Positions 1 to 4,922 of a DNA stretch of 7,991 bases are shown in pieces. The notes beneath the pieces were generated by a model that searched no databases, was not told the DNA's origin, and worked only from the letters and a program-made list of their open reading frames with translations. A program made the position numbers and the translations under genes. Each line of letters begins with the position of its first letter. Within the stretch, counting starts at the first letter, position 1. The DNA comes from a bacterium. GTDB lineage: Bacteria > Patescibacteriota > Doudnabacteria > UBA920. The stretch lies in assembly GCA_021789715.1 (NCBI GenBank), contig JAJYJE010000037.1, forward strand, positions 501 through 8,491, given 5' to 3'.

Positions 1-2
1 AG

Positions 3-152
3 GCGACCTTCATTGACGCGGTGATCATCGGAGTGATCGTCGGGGCGAAGGTCAAGCTCGCGCGGCAGAGTCGTGTTCTGCTGCTCCGCGCTCCGACCCC
101 GGCGATTTGGCGGCTCCTCGTGTTGTGTGGCCTCAGCAGCCTGGTGATCGGC
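3..152 (+). CDS. STAS-domain protein, C-terminal fragment (likely foreign sequence)
   Basis: The plus-strand frame is open from the left edge. It reads [14 protein letters not shown], then [19 protein letters not shown]. This matches the second half of STAS domains of the anti-sigma-factor antagonist (SpoIIAA/RsbV) type: F-[IL]-D-[SA]-x-G-[IL]-G-V-[LI]-V-G-A, then [LV]-x-[RN]-P-[ST]-P-A-[VI]-x-R-x-L-x-L-x-G-L. In the family these proteins bind anti-sigma kinases in partner-switching circuits. The usual phospho-acceptor Ser/Thr after the Asp is not seen (D-A-V-I). GC is about 65% by hand count, well above the rest of the window. The frame stays open to 338, but beyond about 155 it is only the antisense of rplO, so the real gene is cut there. 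No start lies in the window. The family assignment is from motif recall, not a search. Confidence 0.62.
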
Positions 153-342
153 GCAGCTGCCGAACCAGGGGCTGACGCCCGCCCTCAAAGCGGGCCGGCA
201 TTTTACTGTGACCGGTGCGCTTGGTCTGACCCTTATTGCCGCGAGTGGAATAGGTGCCGTGTCCGCTGCCCAAACCGCGGCCGACAACCTTGCGGCGATG
301 GACGGACTTGGGATGTTTTTTTAATTCGTGGAGTTTGATCAT
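133..342 (-). CDS. rplO: 50S ribosomal protein L15 (uL15), N-terminal fragment
   Basis: L15 is an assembly protein of the 50S subunit that binds 23S rRNA through its basic N-terminal tail. The fragment begins MIKLHELKK and continues with [20 protein letters not shown] and [14 protein letters not shown], the hallmark Gly/Arg-rich L15 N-terminus. The ATG ending at 342 is chosen because it gives the family start MxKLHELK; an in-frame ATG at 366 lies inside the upstream hairpin. Homology runs to about residue 63. The expected L-P-K/R-x-x-G-F is then replaced by RRSPGC and a TGA at 133-135. Normal length is about 145-150 residues, so roughly 80 are missing. The break coincides with the change to GC-rich STAS-coding sequence. 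It directly follows rpsE, with no rpmD between. Confidence 0.9.
   Translation of the reverse strand: MIKLHELKKHPKSVHRRKVVGRGLGSGHGTYSTRGNKGQTKRTGHSKMPARFEGGRQPLVRQLRRSPGC
150..158. other. Probable chimeric junction
   Basis: To the right of about 155 the minus strand encodes L15. To the left of about 152 the plus strand encodes a STAS domain of much higher GC. Both protein homologies stop within a few bases of each other, which is what an assembly chimera or a recombination point would give. The exact base cannot be fixed from one sequence. Confidence 0.6.
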
Positions 343-350
343 AAAATAAT

Positions 351-414
351 AGTTAGTAGTTAGCATATAGCATTTAGGGGCCTAGCTGCTAAATGCCAGC
401 TGCTATATGCTTAT
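351..414. repeat. Heptad repeat hairpin, rpsE-rplO spacer (family A)
   Basis: TAG recurs every 7 bases at 354, 361, 368 and 375. TGC then recurs every 7 bases at 387, 394, 401 and 408. The arms AGCATATAGC (362-371) and GCTATATGCT (402-411) are a perfect 10-base inverted repeat. CATTTAG (371-377) and CTAAATG (389-395) pair inside it. The outer arm ends 2 bases downstream of the S5 stop codon. The segment 371-395 is nearly identical to 3887-3909 in the L14-L24 spacer, with one substitution and a 2-base gap. There is no U-run after the stem in the direction of transcription, so it is not a typical terminator. Confidence 0.8.
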
Positions 415-917
415 TACTTCCGCATTTTCGCCAGGTCTGCCTTGCTCTTCATGCTCCGGAACGCGGCAAACACCGCTTTGACATTGTTAACTTTATTATT
501 GGAACCGAGCATTTTGCTGACGACATTCTTTACCCCGGCCAAATCCATAACGCTGCGGACGGCACCGCCGGCGATAACACCGGTACCGGGCTTGGCGGGC
601 TTCATCATCAGGCTTGAAGACTTGTACTTCATAACCACTTCGTGCGGAATAGTCTCGTTTACCAGCGGCAATACCACCATATTCTTCTTGGCGGCATTAA
701 CGGCCTTATTCACGCTTTCGGCCACATCGGCGCCCTTCCTAAGGCCCATGCCGACCTTGCCCTTATGATCCCCGATAACCACCAGCGCGCGGAAGCGCAT
801 ACGTTTGCCTCCGGCGACTACGCGGGTAACGCGCTTGACTTCCACAACCTTCTGGTCAAATTCGCTGCGTTCGCGCTGCTGATCATCGCCCCTAGATTGT
901 CTACGTCTTTTTTCCAT
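414..917 (-). CDS. rpsE: 30S ribosomal protein S5 (uS5)
   Basis: S5 sits at the 30S body/head hinge near the mRNA entry site and affects decoding fidelity. The 167-residue product is full length. A charged N-tail is followed by the dsRBD-like N-terminal domain (about residues 20-83, with VKRVTRVVAGGKRMRFRALV and GDHKGKVGMGLRKG). The C-terminal domain (about 96-160) contains PGTGVIAGGAVRSVMDLAGV and ends with an alpha-helical basic tail. The start ATG is preceded by CATTTT and no Shine-Dalgarno is seen. It follows rplR by 93 bases. In most bacteria rpmD (L30) comes next, but here the 71-base spacer to rplO holds only a hairpin repeat. Confidence 0.98.
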   Translation of the reverse strand: MEKRRRQSRGDDQQRERSEFDQKVVEVKRVTRVVAGGKRMRFRALVVIGDHKGKVGMGLRKGADVAESVNKAVNAAKKNMVVLPLVNETIPHEVVMKYKSSSLMMKPAKPGTGVIAGGAVRSVMDLAGVKNVVSKMLGSNNKVNNVKAVFAAFRSMKSKADLAKMRK

Positions 918-927
918 AAAATGTTCT

Positions 928-1000
928 CAAATATACAAATTTGACAAATATACAAATAAATTTTACCTAGTCAATAATACAAAATCGATTTGTATATTTG
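928..1000. repeat. Inverted and tandem repeat, rplR-rpsE spacer
   Basis: The 13-mer CAAATATACAAAT occurs directly at 928-940 and 945-957, and inverted without mismatch at 988-1000. CAAAT recurs at 928, 936, 945 and 953, a period of 8-9 bases. The second and third copies can form a 13-base AT-rich stem with a 30-base loop. The first copy could compete for the same partner. The right arm begins 10 bases downstream of the L18 stop codon. Confidence 0.8.
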
Positions 1001-1010
1001 CGATTACTAC

Positions 1011-1364
1011 TTAAAACTTCAATCCGCCTTCTCTTGCCCCGTCTGCCAAAGCCTTAATCCGGCCATGGTAGGCAAAACCGCCGCGGTCGAATACTGCCGC
1101 CTTAATATTCTTTTCTCCGGCTTTTCTGGCCAACAACTTGCCCACTTCGGCGGCTATGCCGGTCTTTTTATCCTTAGTCTTTACTTCCATACTGGACGCG
1201 GCAACCAATGTTTTCCCCGCTTCGTCATCCACAAGTTGGGCGTGAATATGGGCATTGGCGCGGAACACGCTTAAGCGGGGACGCTGGGCCGTACCGGACA
1301 CGACCGCTCGAACGCGGCTATGACGGAGGATTCTCTTGTTTTTTTTAGCTTTATTCTGGTTCAT
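1011..1364 (-). CDS. rplR: 50S ribosomal protein L18 (uL18)
   Basis: L18 binds 5S rRNA together with L5 and helps build the central protuberance of the 50S subunit. The 117-residue product has the usual size. A short Lys/Arg-rich N-terminus is followed by [20 protein letters not shown], a GKTLVAASS segment, and the family signature [20 protein letters not shown] near the C-terminus (about residues 91-110). The start ATG is preceded by CATACT with no Shine-Dalgarno. It lies between rplF (111-base spacer) and rpsE (93-base spacer), its normal place in the spc order. Nothing in the reading frame is unusual. Confidence 0.98.
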   Translation of the reverse strand: MNQNKAKKNKRILRHSRVRAVVSGTAQRPRLSVFRANAHIHAQLVDDEAGKTLVAASSMEVKTKDKKTGIAAEVGKLLARKAGEKNIKAAVFDRGGFAYHGRIKALADGAREGGLKF

Positions 1365-1374
1365 AGTATGTAAT

Positions 1375-1451
1375 ACGAATAATGCGATTTATGCGAATCT
1401 GGCGAATGTGCGGACTCGCTCCGCCAGCTGGCGGATTAGCGATATTCGCAT
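1375..1451. repeat. Nine-base-period repeat and hairpin, rplF-rplR spacer
   Basis: The trinucleotide ACG or GCG recurs at 1375, 1384, 1393 and 1402, exactly every 9 bases, and again at 1410. ATGCGAAT (1391-1398) and ATTCGCAT (1444-1451) form perfect inverted arms. Inside them TCCGCCAGCTGGCGGA (1420-1435) is a perfect 16-base palindrome. The T-run after 1451 lies on the plus-strand side, upstream of the stem for the minus-strand transcript, so this is not a terminator for these genes. Confidence 0.75.
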
Positions 1452-1475
1452 TTTTTCCTAGACTCGCATCATGAA

Positions 1476-2030
1476 TTACTTTCCCCCTCCAACCACCTTA
1501 ACAACCTTGCCGGCCTTGCGGAGGATGGTTTCGCCCGCATACTTAATGCCCTTGCCTTTATAAGGCTCAGGCTTTTTAAGTTCGCGGATTTCGGCAGCAA
1601 ACTGCCCCACCCGCTGTTTGTCGGCTCCGCTTATGGTAATTACGTTCTTTTCCACGGCCACTGTCAGATCCTTGGGAACCGTGACTTCAACCGGATGGGA
1701 AAAGCCGAGGCTCATGGTCAGTTTACCTGGAGTAGTTGCAACCTTAAAACCCACGCCGTTAACTTCAAGCTTCTTTTCGTAGCCCTTGGCCGCGCCATCT
1801 ACCATATTCTGAATAAGGGAGCGGAACAGCCCCCAGAGCGCTTTTTCCTTCTTATCTTCCTTGCGGGCGACATCCACCGTAACTTCCTTTTCGCTTATGG
1901 CCACAGTGACTTTGGGATGGACAGTCAAACGCAATGTCCCTTTTGGGCCCGACACTGTCAACTCCTGCCCCTTGGCTTCCACCTTTACTCCGGAAGGGAT
2001 AATAACTGGTTTTTTTCCAATTCTGCTCAT
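1476..2030 (-). CDS. rplF: 50S ribosomal protein L6 (uL6)
   Basis: L6 binds 23S rRNA near the sarcin-ricin loop and the factor-binding site. The 184-residue product is full length, with two tandem alpha/beta domains. The N-terminus MSRIGKKPVIIPSGVKV is diagnostic. The second domain contains KKLEVNGVGFKV and ends with the conserved KKPEPYKGKGIKYAGE (about residues 152-167) and a Gly/Lys tail. This is the only start in the window with a Shine-Dalgarno-like element: AGGA lies 6 bases before ATG, in the context AGGAATTTTATG. It is flanked by rpsH and rplR in the standard order. Confidence 0.98.
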   Translation of the reverse strand: MSRIGKKPVIIPSGVKVEAKGQELTVSGPKGTLRLTVHPKVTVAISEKEVTVDVARKEDKKEKALWGLFRSLIQNMVDGAAKGYEKKLEVNGVGFKVATTPGKLTMSLGFSHPVEVTVPKDLTVAVEKNVITISGADKQRVGQFAAEIRELKKPEPYKGKGIKYAGETILRKAGKVVKVVGGGK

Positions 2031-2048
2031 AAAATTCCTAAATTAGAG

Positions 2049-2125
2049 TTTACGAAGTACGAACATTTACGAATTTACGAAAGCTGTTACGGTTCGCACA
2101 TTCGCACAGCTTCGTACTCCGTAAA
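2049..2125. repeat. TACGAA inverted repeat, rpsH-rplF spacer (family B)
   Basis: The 15-base arms at 2049-2063 and 2111-2125 are inverted with one mismatch. AAGCTGT (2081-2087) and ACAGCTT (2106-2112) pair inside. ACGAA occurs at 2052, 2059, 2069 and 2077 (steps 7, 10, 8). Its complement TTCG/TCCG occurs at 2093, 2101, 2111 and 2118 (steps 8, 10, 7), a mirror-image spacing. The right arm ends 2 bases downstream of the S8 stop. The 23 bases at 2051-2073 match 3457-3479 in the rplX-rplE spacer at 20/23. Confidence 0.8.
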
Positions 2126-2127
2126 AT

Positions 2128-2520
2128 CTACCAGACCTGGCAAATGATTTCGCCGCCGACCTTACTCTTCCTCGCTTCGCGGTCGGTCAGCAAGCCCTGG
2201 GAAGTGGAAACAACAGTCAAACCCAGGCCGCTGTTGGTGCGGGGCAGTTTTTCCACCGGCAAATAAATCCGCTGGCCGGGTTTGCTGACGCGCCGAATGC
2301 CGGTAATAACCGGCTGACCGCCCTGGTCGTACTTGAGGTTTACTTGCAGCATCTTAAACCGGCCGGGCACTTCCGTAACGCCGGCAATATAACCCTCGCG
2401 TTCCAAAACTTTGGCCAAGCTGGCCTTGAATTTGGAATACGGCAAAACAGCCTGCGGTTTGTGCGCGGAAGCGGCGTTTTTGATGCGGATTAACATGTCA
2501 GCAATTGGGTCGGTGTACAT
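2128..2520 (-). CDS. rpsH: 30S ribosomal protein S8 (uS8)
   Basis: S8 is a primary 16S rRNA binder (helix 21) that organises the 30S platform. In E. coli it also represses spc-operon translation. The 130-residue product matches the family length. It begins MYTDPIADMLIRIKNA, the S8 signature start. The C-terminal RNA-binding domain carries KPGQRIYLP, LPRTNSGLGLTVVSTSQGLLTDREA and ends GGEIICQVW. ATG is preceded by ATAATTT and no Shine-Dalgarno is seen. The 159-base spacer upstream, toward rpsN, is the longest in the window. An S8-type feedback site was not recognised near rplE. Confidence 0.98.
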   Translation of the reverse strand: MYTDPIADMLIRIKNAASAHKPQAVLPYSKFKASLAKVLEREGYIAGVTEVPGRFKMLQVNLKYDQGGQPVITGIRRVSKPGQRIYLPVEKLPRTNSGLGLTVVSTSQGLLTDREARKSKVGGEIICQVW

Positions 2521-2528
2521 AAATTATT

Positions 2529-2663
2529 CTAATTGCTCTAATTATTCTGATTGTTCCTAAATAATGTCTAATTTCTAATTCCTAATTTCTAAACTCTGTA
2601 CTTTGGCCATTGGACATTTATCTATATTTAGAATAATTAGGGCACTTAGGTTAATTAGGTTAA
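2529..2663. repeat. Heptad/nonad tandem repeats and hairpin, rpsN-rpsH spacer
   Basis: TTAG recurs exactly every 9 bases at 2628, 2637, 2646 and 2655. On the other side CTAATT-like units start at 2529, 2538 and 2547 (period 9). They then run as tandem heptamers TCTAATT at 2567, 2574, 2581 (one mismatch) and 2588 (partial). CTAATTATTCT (2538-2548) and AGAATAATTAG (2630-2640) are perfect 11-base inverted arms. The left and right blocks are therefore complementary unit arrays. No promoter or terminator was recognised in this spacer. Confidence 0.78.
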
Positions 2664-2679
2664 TTTACAAAATACGGCA

Positions 2680-2874
2680 TTACCAACTGGCCTTTACAAT
2701 TCCGGGAATTTCCCCTTTGCTTGCCAGCTCGCGGAAACAAATCCTGCACATGCCGAAATCGCGCATATAGCCGGCCTTCCTGCCGCATTTCCAGCAGCGC
2801 CGGACAACGCGGGTTGAAAACTTAGGATTCTTTATGCTGCGCTTCGATTTTGCGATTTGAGCTTGGGTAGCCAT
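2680..2874 (-). CDS. rpsN: 30S ribosomal protein S14, zinc-binding type (uS14)
   Basis: S14 binds 16S rRNA in the 30S head. The 64-residue product is the short, zinc-binding form (often called rpsZ or rpsN1), not the roughly 100-residue zinc-free form. The metal ligands are visible as C27-x2-C30 (RRCWKCGR) and C43-x2-C46 ([10 protein letters not shown]). It ends [11 protein letters not shown], the conserved S14 C-terminus. The N-terminus [13 protein letters not shown] is slightly longer than the common 61-residue form. ATG is preceded by CATCT, with no Shine-Dalgarno. It follows rplE after only 37 bases, the shortest repeat-bearing spacer here. Confidence 0.97.
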   Translation of the reverse strand: MATQAQIAKSKRSIKNPKFSTRVVRRCWKCGRKAGYMRDFGMCRICFRELASKGEIPGIVKASW

Positions 2875-2875
2875 A

Positions 2876-2916
2876 GATGAGGGATGAGGGATGAGGCCTT
2901 ATGCCTATTCCCTATT
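2876..2916. repeat. Heptad repeat hairpin, rplE-rpsN spacer (family C)
   Basis: Three perfect tandem GATGAGG heptamers lie at 2876-2896. They are followed by three pyrimidine-rich heptads, GCCTTAT (2896-2902), GCCTATT (2903-2909) and CCCTATT (2910-2916). The arms 2887-2897 and 2903-2913 pair at 9 of 11 positions. The last heptad contains the L5 stop codon (2912-2914), so the repeat reaches into the gene end. The 11-mer GCCTTATGCCT is shared with the rpmC-rpsQ spacer at 4705-4715. Confidence 0.8.
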
Positions 2917-3448
2917 TCTTAAATGGGAAATTAAACTGCTTTAATAATTCTCTGGCAACTTCATCTTTGCCCGCGTTGGTAACTATGGAAATTTCCATAC
3001 CGAAGACGTTTTCCAGGGCCGAGGAGCCAATCTCGGGAAATACGAGCTGTTCGCGCAGACCCAGGTGGTAGTTCCCGTGGCCATCAAACTTTTCCGATAC
3101 CCCCTGAAAGTCACGGACGCGGGGCAAAGCCACGTTAACCAACTTGTCCAGAAAGCTATACATCCTCTGGCCGCGGAGCGTAACTACAACGCCGACAACC
3201 TGATTCTCCCGAACCTTAAAACCCGAGATTGATTTGCGCGCTACTGTCTTGACCGGCGCCTGTCCGGTAATCGCGGCAAGGTCGGCAACAACGGCATCGA
3301 TTTTTTTCTTGTCTTCCTTAAACTTACCCACGCCGGCATTAACGACAATCTTGGTGACTTTCGGGATCTGCATGACATTCTTGAACCCGAACTTCTGTTT
3401 AAGCTGCTGGACTACCTTGCTATTATATTGTTCCTGTAAGCGTTCCAT
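2912..3448 (-). CDS. rplE: 50S ribosomal protein L5 (uL5)
   Basis: L5 anchors 5S rRNA in the central protuberance and contacts the P-site tRNA. The 178-residue product has the family length. Diagnostic stretches are NVMQIPKVTKIVVNAGVG (about residues 24-41), QAPVKTVARKSISGFKVREN, GVVVTLRGQRMYSFLDKLVN, ALPRVRDFQGVS and the C-terminal GMEISIVTNAGKDEVARELL. ATG is preceded by AATATTT; no Shine-Dalgarno is visible. The stop codon TAG lies inside the heptad repeat of the next spacer, but the C-terminal residues FNFPFKK look normal for the family. Confidence 0.98.
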   Translation of the reverse strand: MERLQEQYNSKVVQQLKQKFGFKNVMQIPKVTKIVVNAGVGKFKEDKKKIDAVVADLAAITGQAPVKTVARKSISGFKVRENQVVGVVVTLRGQRMYSFLDKLVNVALPRVRDFQGVSEKFDGHGNYHLGLREQLVFPEIGSSALENVFGMEISIVTNAGKDEVARELLKQFNFPFKK

Positions 3449-3456
3449 AAATATTT

Positions 3457-3531
3457 TACGAAATACGAATGTTTACGAACCTGCGAAGATAAACAGGTTT
3501 TGTAGGTTCCTACCTGTTCGTGCTTCGTAAA
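3457..3531. repeat. TACGAA inverted repeat, rplX-rplE spacer (family B)
   Basis: TTTACGAA (3472-3479) and TTCGTAAA (3524-3531) are perfect inverted arms. AACAGGT (3492-3498) and ACCTGTT (3512-3518) pair inside, with a further GTAGG/CCTAC core at 3502-3513. ACGAA-type units start at 3458, 3465, 3475 and 3483, with steps of 7, 10 and 8, the same unusual spacing seen at 2052-2077. The repeat ends 9 bases downstream of the L24 stop codon. Confidence 0.78.
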
Positions 3532-3540
3532 TTCGCTTTG

Positions 3541-3858
3541 TTAAACTGCCTTTCCGCTCGATTTGGCTATGCGCTGCTTGTTGCCGTTTTCCAAAAAAGT
3601 ATAGCCAATGCGGCTGCCGTTACCGGAATTGGGGTCGATCAGCATGACTTTGCCTACAGGCAATGGCGCGGGGAAAGAAATCTTCTGGCTGGCAACGCCT
3701 TCCTGCCTGCTGCGTTCAAAACGGGTATGCACGTTCACGTTTTCCACCACAACCTTAGCCTGACGGGGCAATACTTCAAGTACCTTGCCAGTCTTGCCTT
3801 TATCCTTCCCGGACAGGACCTTAACGGTATCGCCTTTTTTAATACGAAGTTTATTCAT
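3541..3858 (-). CDS. rplX: 50S ribosomal protein L24 (uL24)
   Basis: L24 initiates 50S assembly by binding the 5' end of 23S rRNA near the exit tunnel. From the ATG ending at 3858 the product is 105 residues, the normal length. MNKLRIKKGDTVKVLSGKDK opens the KOW motif (about residues 4-30), followed by GKTGKVLEVLP and VVVENVNVHTRF. This start is preferred over an in-frame ATG at 3882 because MxKLRIKKGD is the family N-terminus. It also has T before ATG like all other starts here, whereas the 3882 codon does not. It sits between rplN and rplE as usual. Confidence 0.96.
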   Translation of the reverse strand: MNKLRIKKGDTVKVLSGKDKGKTGKVLEVLPRQAKVVVENVNVHTRFERSRQEGVASQKISFPAPLPVGKVMLIDPNSGNGSRIGYTFLENGNKQRIAKSSGKAV

Positions 3859-3864
3859 AAATGA

Positions 3865-3927
3865 GCATTTGGTAGATGGCATTTAACATTTAGGCCTAAC
3901 TGCTAAATGCTAACTGCTGACTGCCTG
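3865..3927. repeat. Heptad repeat hairpin, rplN-rplX spacer (family A)
   Basis: The stretch can be cut into nine consecutive heptads. CATTT occurs at 3866, 3880 and 3887 (steps 14 and 7). CTAA or CTGA occurs at 3896, 3903, 3910 and 3917, exactly every 7 bases. CATTTAG (3887-3893) and CTAAATG (3903-3909) form a perfect stem with a 9-base loop. The core 3887-3909 is almost the same as 371-395 in the rpsE-rplO spacer. The array ends 2 bases downstream of the L14 stop codon. Confidence 0.8.
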
Positions 3928-3929
3928 TG

Positions 3930-4322
3930 TTAGATAACCTCTGGTGCTAATGACACTATCTTCTTAAAGCCGTCTTCAAATTCCCCGATAGCCTTTTCGC
4001 GGATCTCGCGCGGAATAGGACCAAAAATGCGGGTGCCCTTGGGCTCGCCGCTGGCTTTATCAACCAGTACGCCCGCGTTCTCATCAAAGCGGATATAGGA
4101 GCCATCCTTGCGGCGGATCTCCTTGCGCAAACGGACAATTACCGCGTAAACTTTATCGCCTTTCTTTAAAGAGGAATTCGGCGCGACTTGTTTGACGCTG
4201 CCGGCAACAATATCGCCAATGCGGGCAAAGCGATTGCTGTTCTTGCCGTTTACGGAAAAGACATTGACGATTTTAGCGCCCGTGTTGTCTGCTATTTTGA
4301 TCCAGGAACGTACTTGTAACAT
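3930..4322 (-). CDS. rplN: 50S ribosomal protein L14 (uL14)
   Basis: L14 lies at the intersubunit face and contributes to bridge B5/B8 contacts with the 30S. Conserved segments include IADNTGAKIVNVFSV, RFARIGDIV, KKGDKVYAVIVRLRKEIRRKDGSYIRFDENAGVLVD and KGTRIFGPIPREIREK. The product is 130 residues, about 8 longer than the usual 122. The extra residues sit at about 111-118 (AIGEFEDG), between the conserved REIREK and KKIVSLAPEVI. ATG is preceded by a small perfect stem-loop (4325-4339) only 2 bases away, with no Shine-Dalgarno. The insertion call is by comparison with remembered family sequences. Confidence 0.97.
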   Translation of the reverse strand: MLQVRSWIKIADNTGAKIVNVFSVNGKNSNRFARIGDIVAGSVKQVAPNSSLKKGDKVYAVIVRLRKEIRRKDGSYIRFDENAGVLVDKASGEPKGTRIFGPIPREIREKAIGEFEDGFKKIVSLAPEVI

Positions 4323-4324
4323 AT

Positions 4325-4339
4325 GATAATTTCATTATC
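4325..4339. repeat. Small stem-loop directly before the rplN start
   Basis: GATAAT (4325-4330) and ATTATC (4334-4339) form a perfect 6-base stem with a 3-base loop. In the transcript the stem ends 2 bases before the L14 AUG. It is AT-only apart from the closing pair, so it would be weak. A role in controlling initiation is possible but unproven. Confidence 0.5.
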
Positions 4340-4401
4340 CACAGATGCACAGATTGCACTGATACCACAAATAGTTAAATGTGTTGCCTGTAAAATCAGT
4401 G
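4340..4401. repeat. Nine-base-period repeat and inverted repeat, rpsQ-rplN spacer
   Basis: CAC begins units at 4340, 4348, 4357 and 4366 (steps 8, 9, 9), giving CACAGATTG, CACTGATAC and CACAAATAG. CACTGAT (4357-4363) and ATCAGTG (4395-4401) are perfect 7-base inverted arms. The element resembles, in construction, the other spacer repeats of this window, although its sequence is its own. Confidence 0.68.
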
Positions 4402-4423
4402 TATCGGCGGACAAAGTAATTTC

Positions 4424-4669
4424 TTAAGCTTTACTAATAACCTTAAACTTCTTTTCCTTGCTCATCGGGCGGATGGATTCAATGACTACCTTGTCGCCGG
4501 TGTGATACTCGCCATTTTCGTCATGCGCCTTGAACTTCCGGGAAACGGTGTAAGCTTTCCGATATTTGGGATGGCGCTTGCGAATATCAACCTTAACCAC
4601 AACGGTCTTGGTCATTTTATCGGAAACGACAATGCCGGTGAGCTGCTGTTTTTGAACGGATGATGTCAT
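4424..4669 (-). CDS. rpsQ: 30S ribosomal protein S17 (uS17)
   Basis: S17 is a primary 16S rRNA binder in the 30S body with an OB-fold. The 81-residue product is typical in size. Family stretches are KQQLTGIVVSDKMTKTVVVKVD, RHPKYRKAYTVSRKFKAHDE and YHTGDKVVIESIRPMSKEKKFKV, which ends in the conserved R-P-[LM]-S-K. A short nonconserved N-terminus (MTSSVQ) precedes the fold. ATG is preceded by CTTTATTT; the only purine-poor tract nearby is CCCTCCCTC, the opposite of a Shine-Dalgarno. It lies between rpmC and rplN as expected. Confidence 0.98.
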   Translation of the reverse strand: MTSSVQKQQLTGIVVSDKMTKTVVVKVDIRKRHPKYRKAYTVSRKFKAHDENGEYHTGDKVVIESIRPMSKEKKFKVISKA

Positions 4670-4681
4670 AAATAAAGAGGG

Positions 4682-4732
4682 AGGGACAAGGGATTAGGGA
4701 CAAAGCCTTATGCCTGTACCCTGTTGCCTATT
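4682..4732. repeat. Heptad repeat hairpin, rpmC-rpsQ spacer (family C)
   Basis: Purine heptads GGGACAA, GGGATTA and GGGACAA run tandemly from 4683 to 4703. They are followed by GCCTTAT, GCCTGTA, CCCTGTT and GCCTATT at 4705, 4712, 4719 and 4726. The two blocks are roughly complementary: 4682-4698 against 4713-4729 pairs at 11 of 17 positions. The last heptad runs into the L29 stop codon (4731-4733). Unit sequences match those of the rplE-rpsN spacer. Confidence 0.75.
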
Positions 4733-4919
4733 AAGCTTTCTTCTGGTGTAAAAACGTTAACATCCTGGCAATATCGCGCTTTACGGCTTTAATCTCGTGA
4801 TTATTTTTCAGCTGATTCAGCCGGGCTTTAACGGCCAGCTCGTGGGCCTTGGCTCTAAGTTCCCCGAGCGTTTGGCGGATCTCGCCTTCGGATTTGGTTG
4901 TGAGTTCCTTAAACTTCAT
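4731..4919 (-). CDS. rpmC: 50S ribosomal protein L29 (uL29)
   Basis: L29 is a small two-helix protein next to the peptide exit tunnel, close to L23. The 62-residue product begins MKFKELTTKSEGEIRQTLGELRAKAHELAVKARLNQLKNNHEIKAVKRDIARMLTFL in family register: K-x-L, then E-L-R, then the L-x-N-x-x-x-I-x-x-x-[KR]-[RK]-x-I-A-R motif (about residues 37-53). It starts 3 bases after the stop of the small zinc-site gene, so it is probably translationally coupled to it. All other ribosomal genes here have long spacers upstream. No Shine-Dalgarno precedes it (CTAGAATATG). Confidence 0.96.
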   Translation of the reverse strand: MKFKELTTKSEGEIRQTLGELRAKAHELAVKARLNQLKNNHEIKAVKRDIARMLTFLHQKKA

Positions 4920-4922
4920 ATT

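Noticed and set aside
133..135. TGA in rplO as a recoded glycine (genetic code 25, as in Gracilibacteria/SR1)
   Set aside because: Reading through TGA gives no L15-like sequence, and the residues before it are already off-family. All other genes end in TAA or TAG, but their conserved glycines do not require TGA.
21..338. A complete 105-residue plus-strand protein
   Set aside because: Only the part before about 155 resembles a protein family (STAS). The rest is the antisense of the rplO N-terminus.
1417..1457. GC-rich palindrome followed by a T-run as a terminator
   Set aside because: The T-run follows the stem on the plus strand only. The genes are transcribed from the minus strand, where the run comes before the stem.
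2521..2679. Internal promoter in the longest spacer
   Set aside because: AT-rich TATAAT-like strings occur but no matching -35 at proper spacing was convincing, and the tandem repeats account for the composition.
3859..3882. Longer L24 starting at 3882
   Set aside because: The extra MPSTKCSF residues are not family-like, come from the repeat spacer, and the codon lacks the T at -1 seen at all other starts.
4335..4343. Perfect DnaA box TTATCCACA
   Set aside because: It is a single box in a repeat-bearing spacer inside a ribosomal operon, with no cluster of boxes, no dnaA/dnaN and no unwinding region. Chance or repeat sequence explains it.
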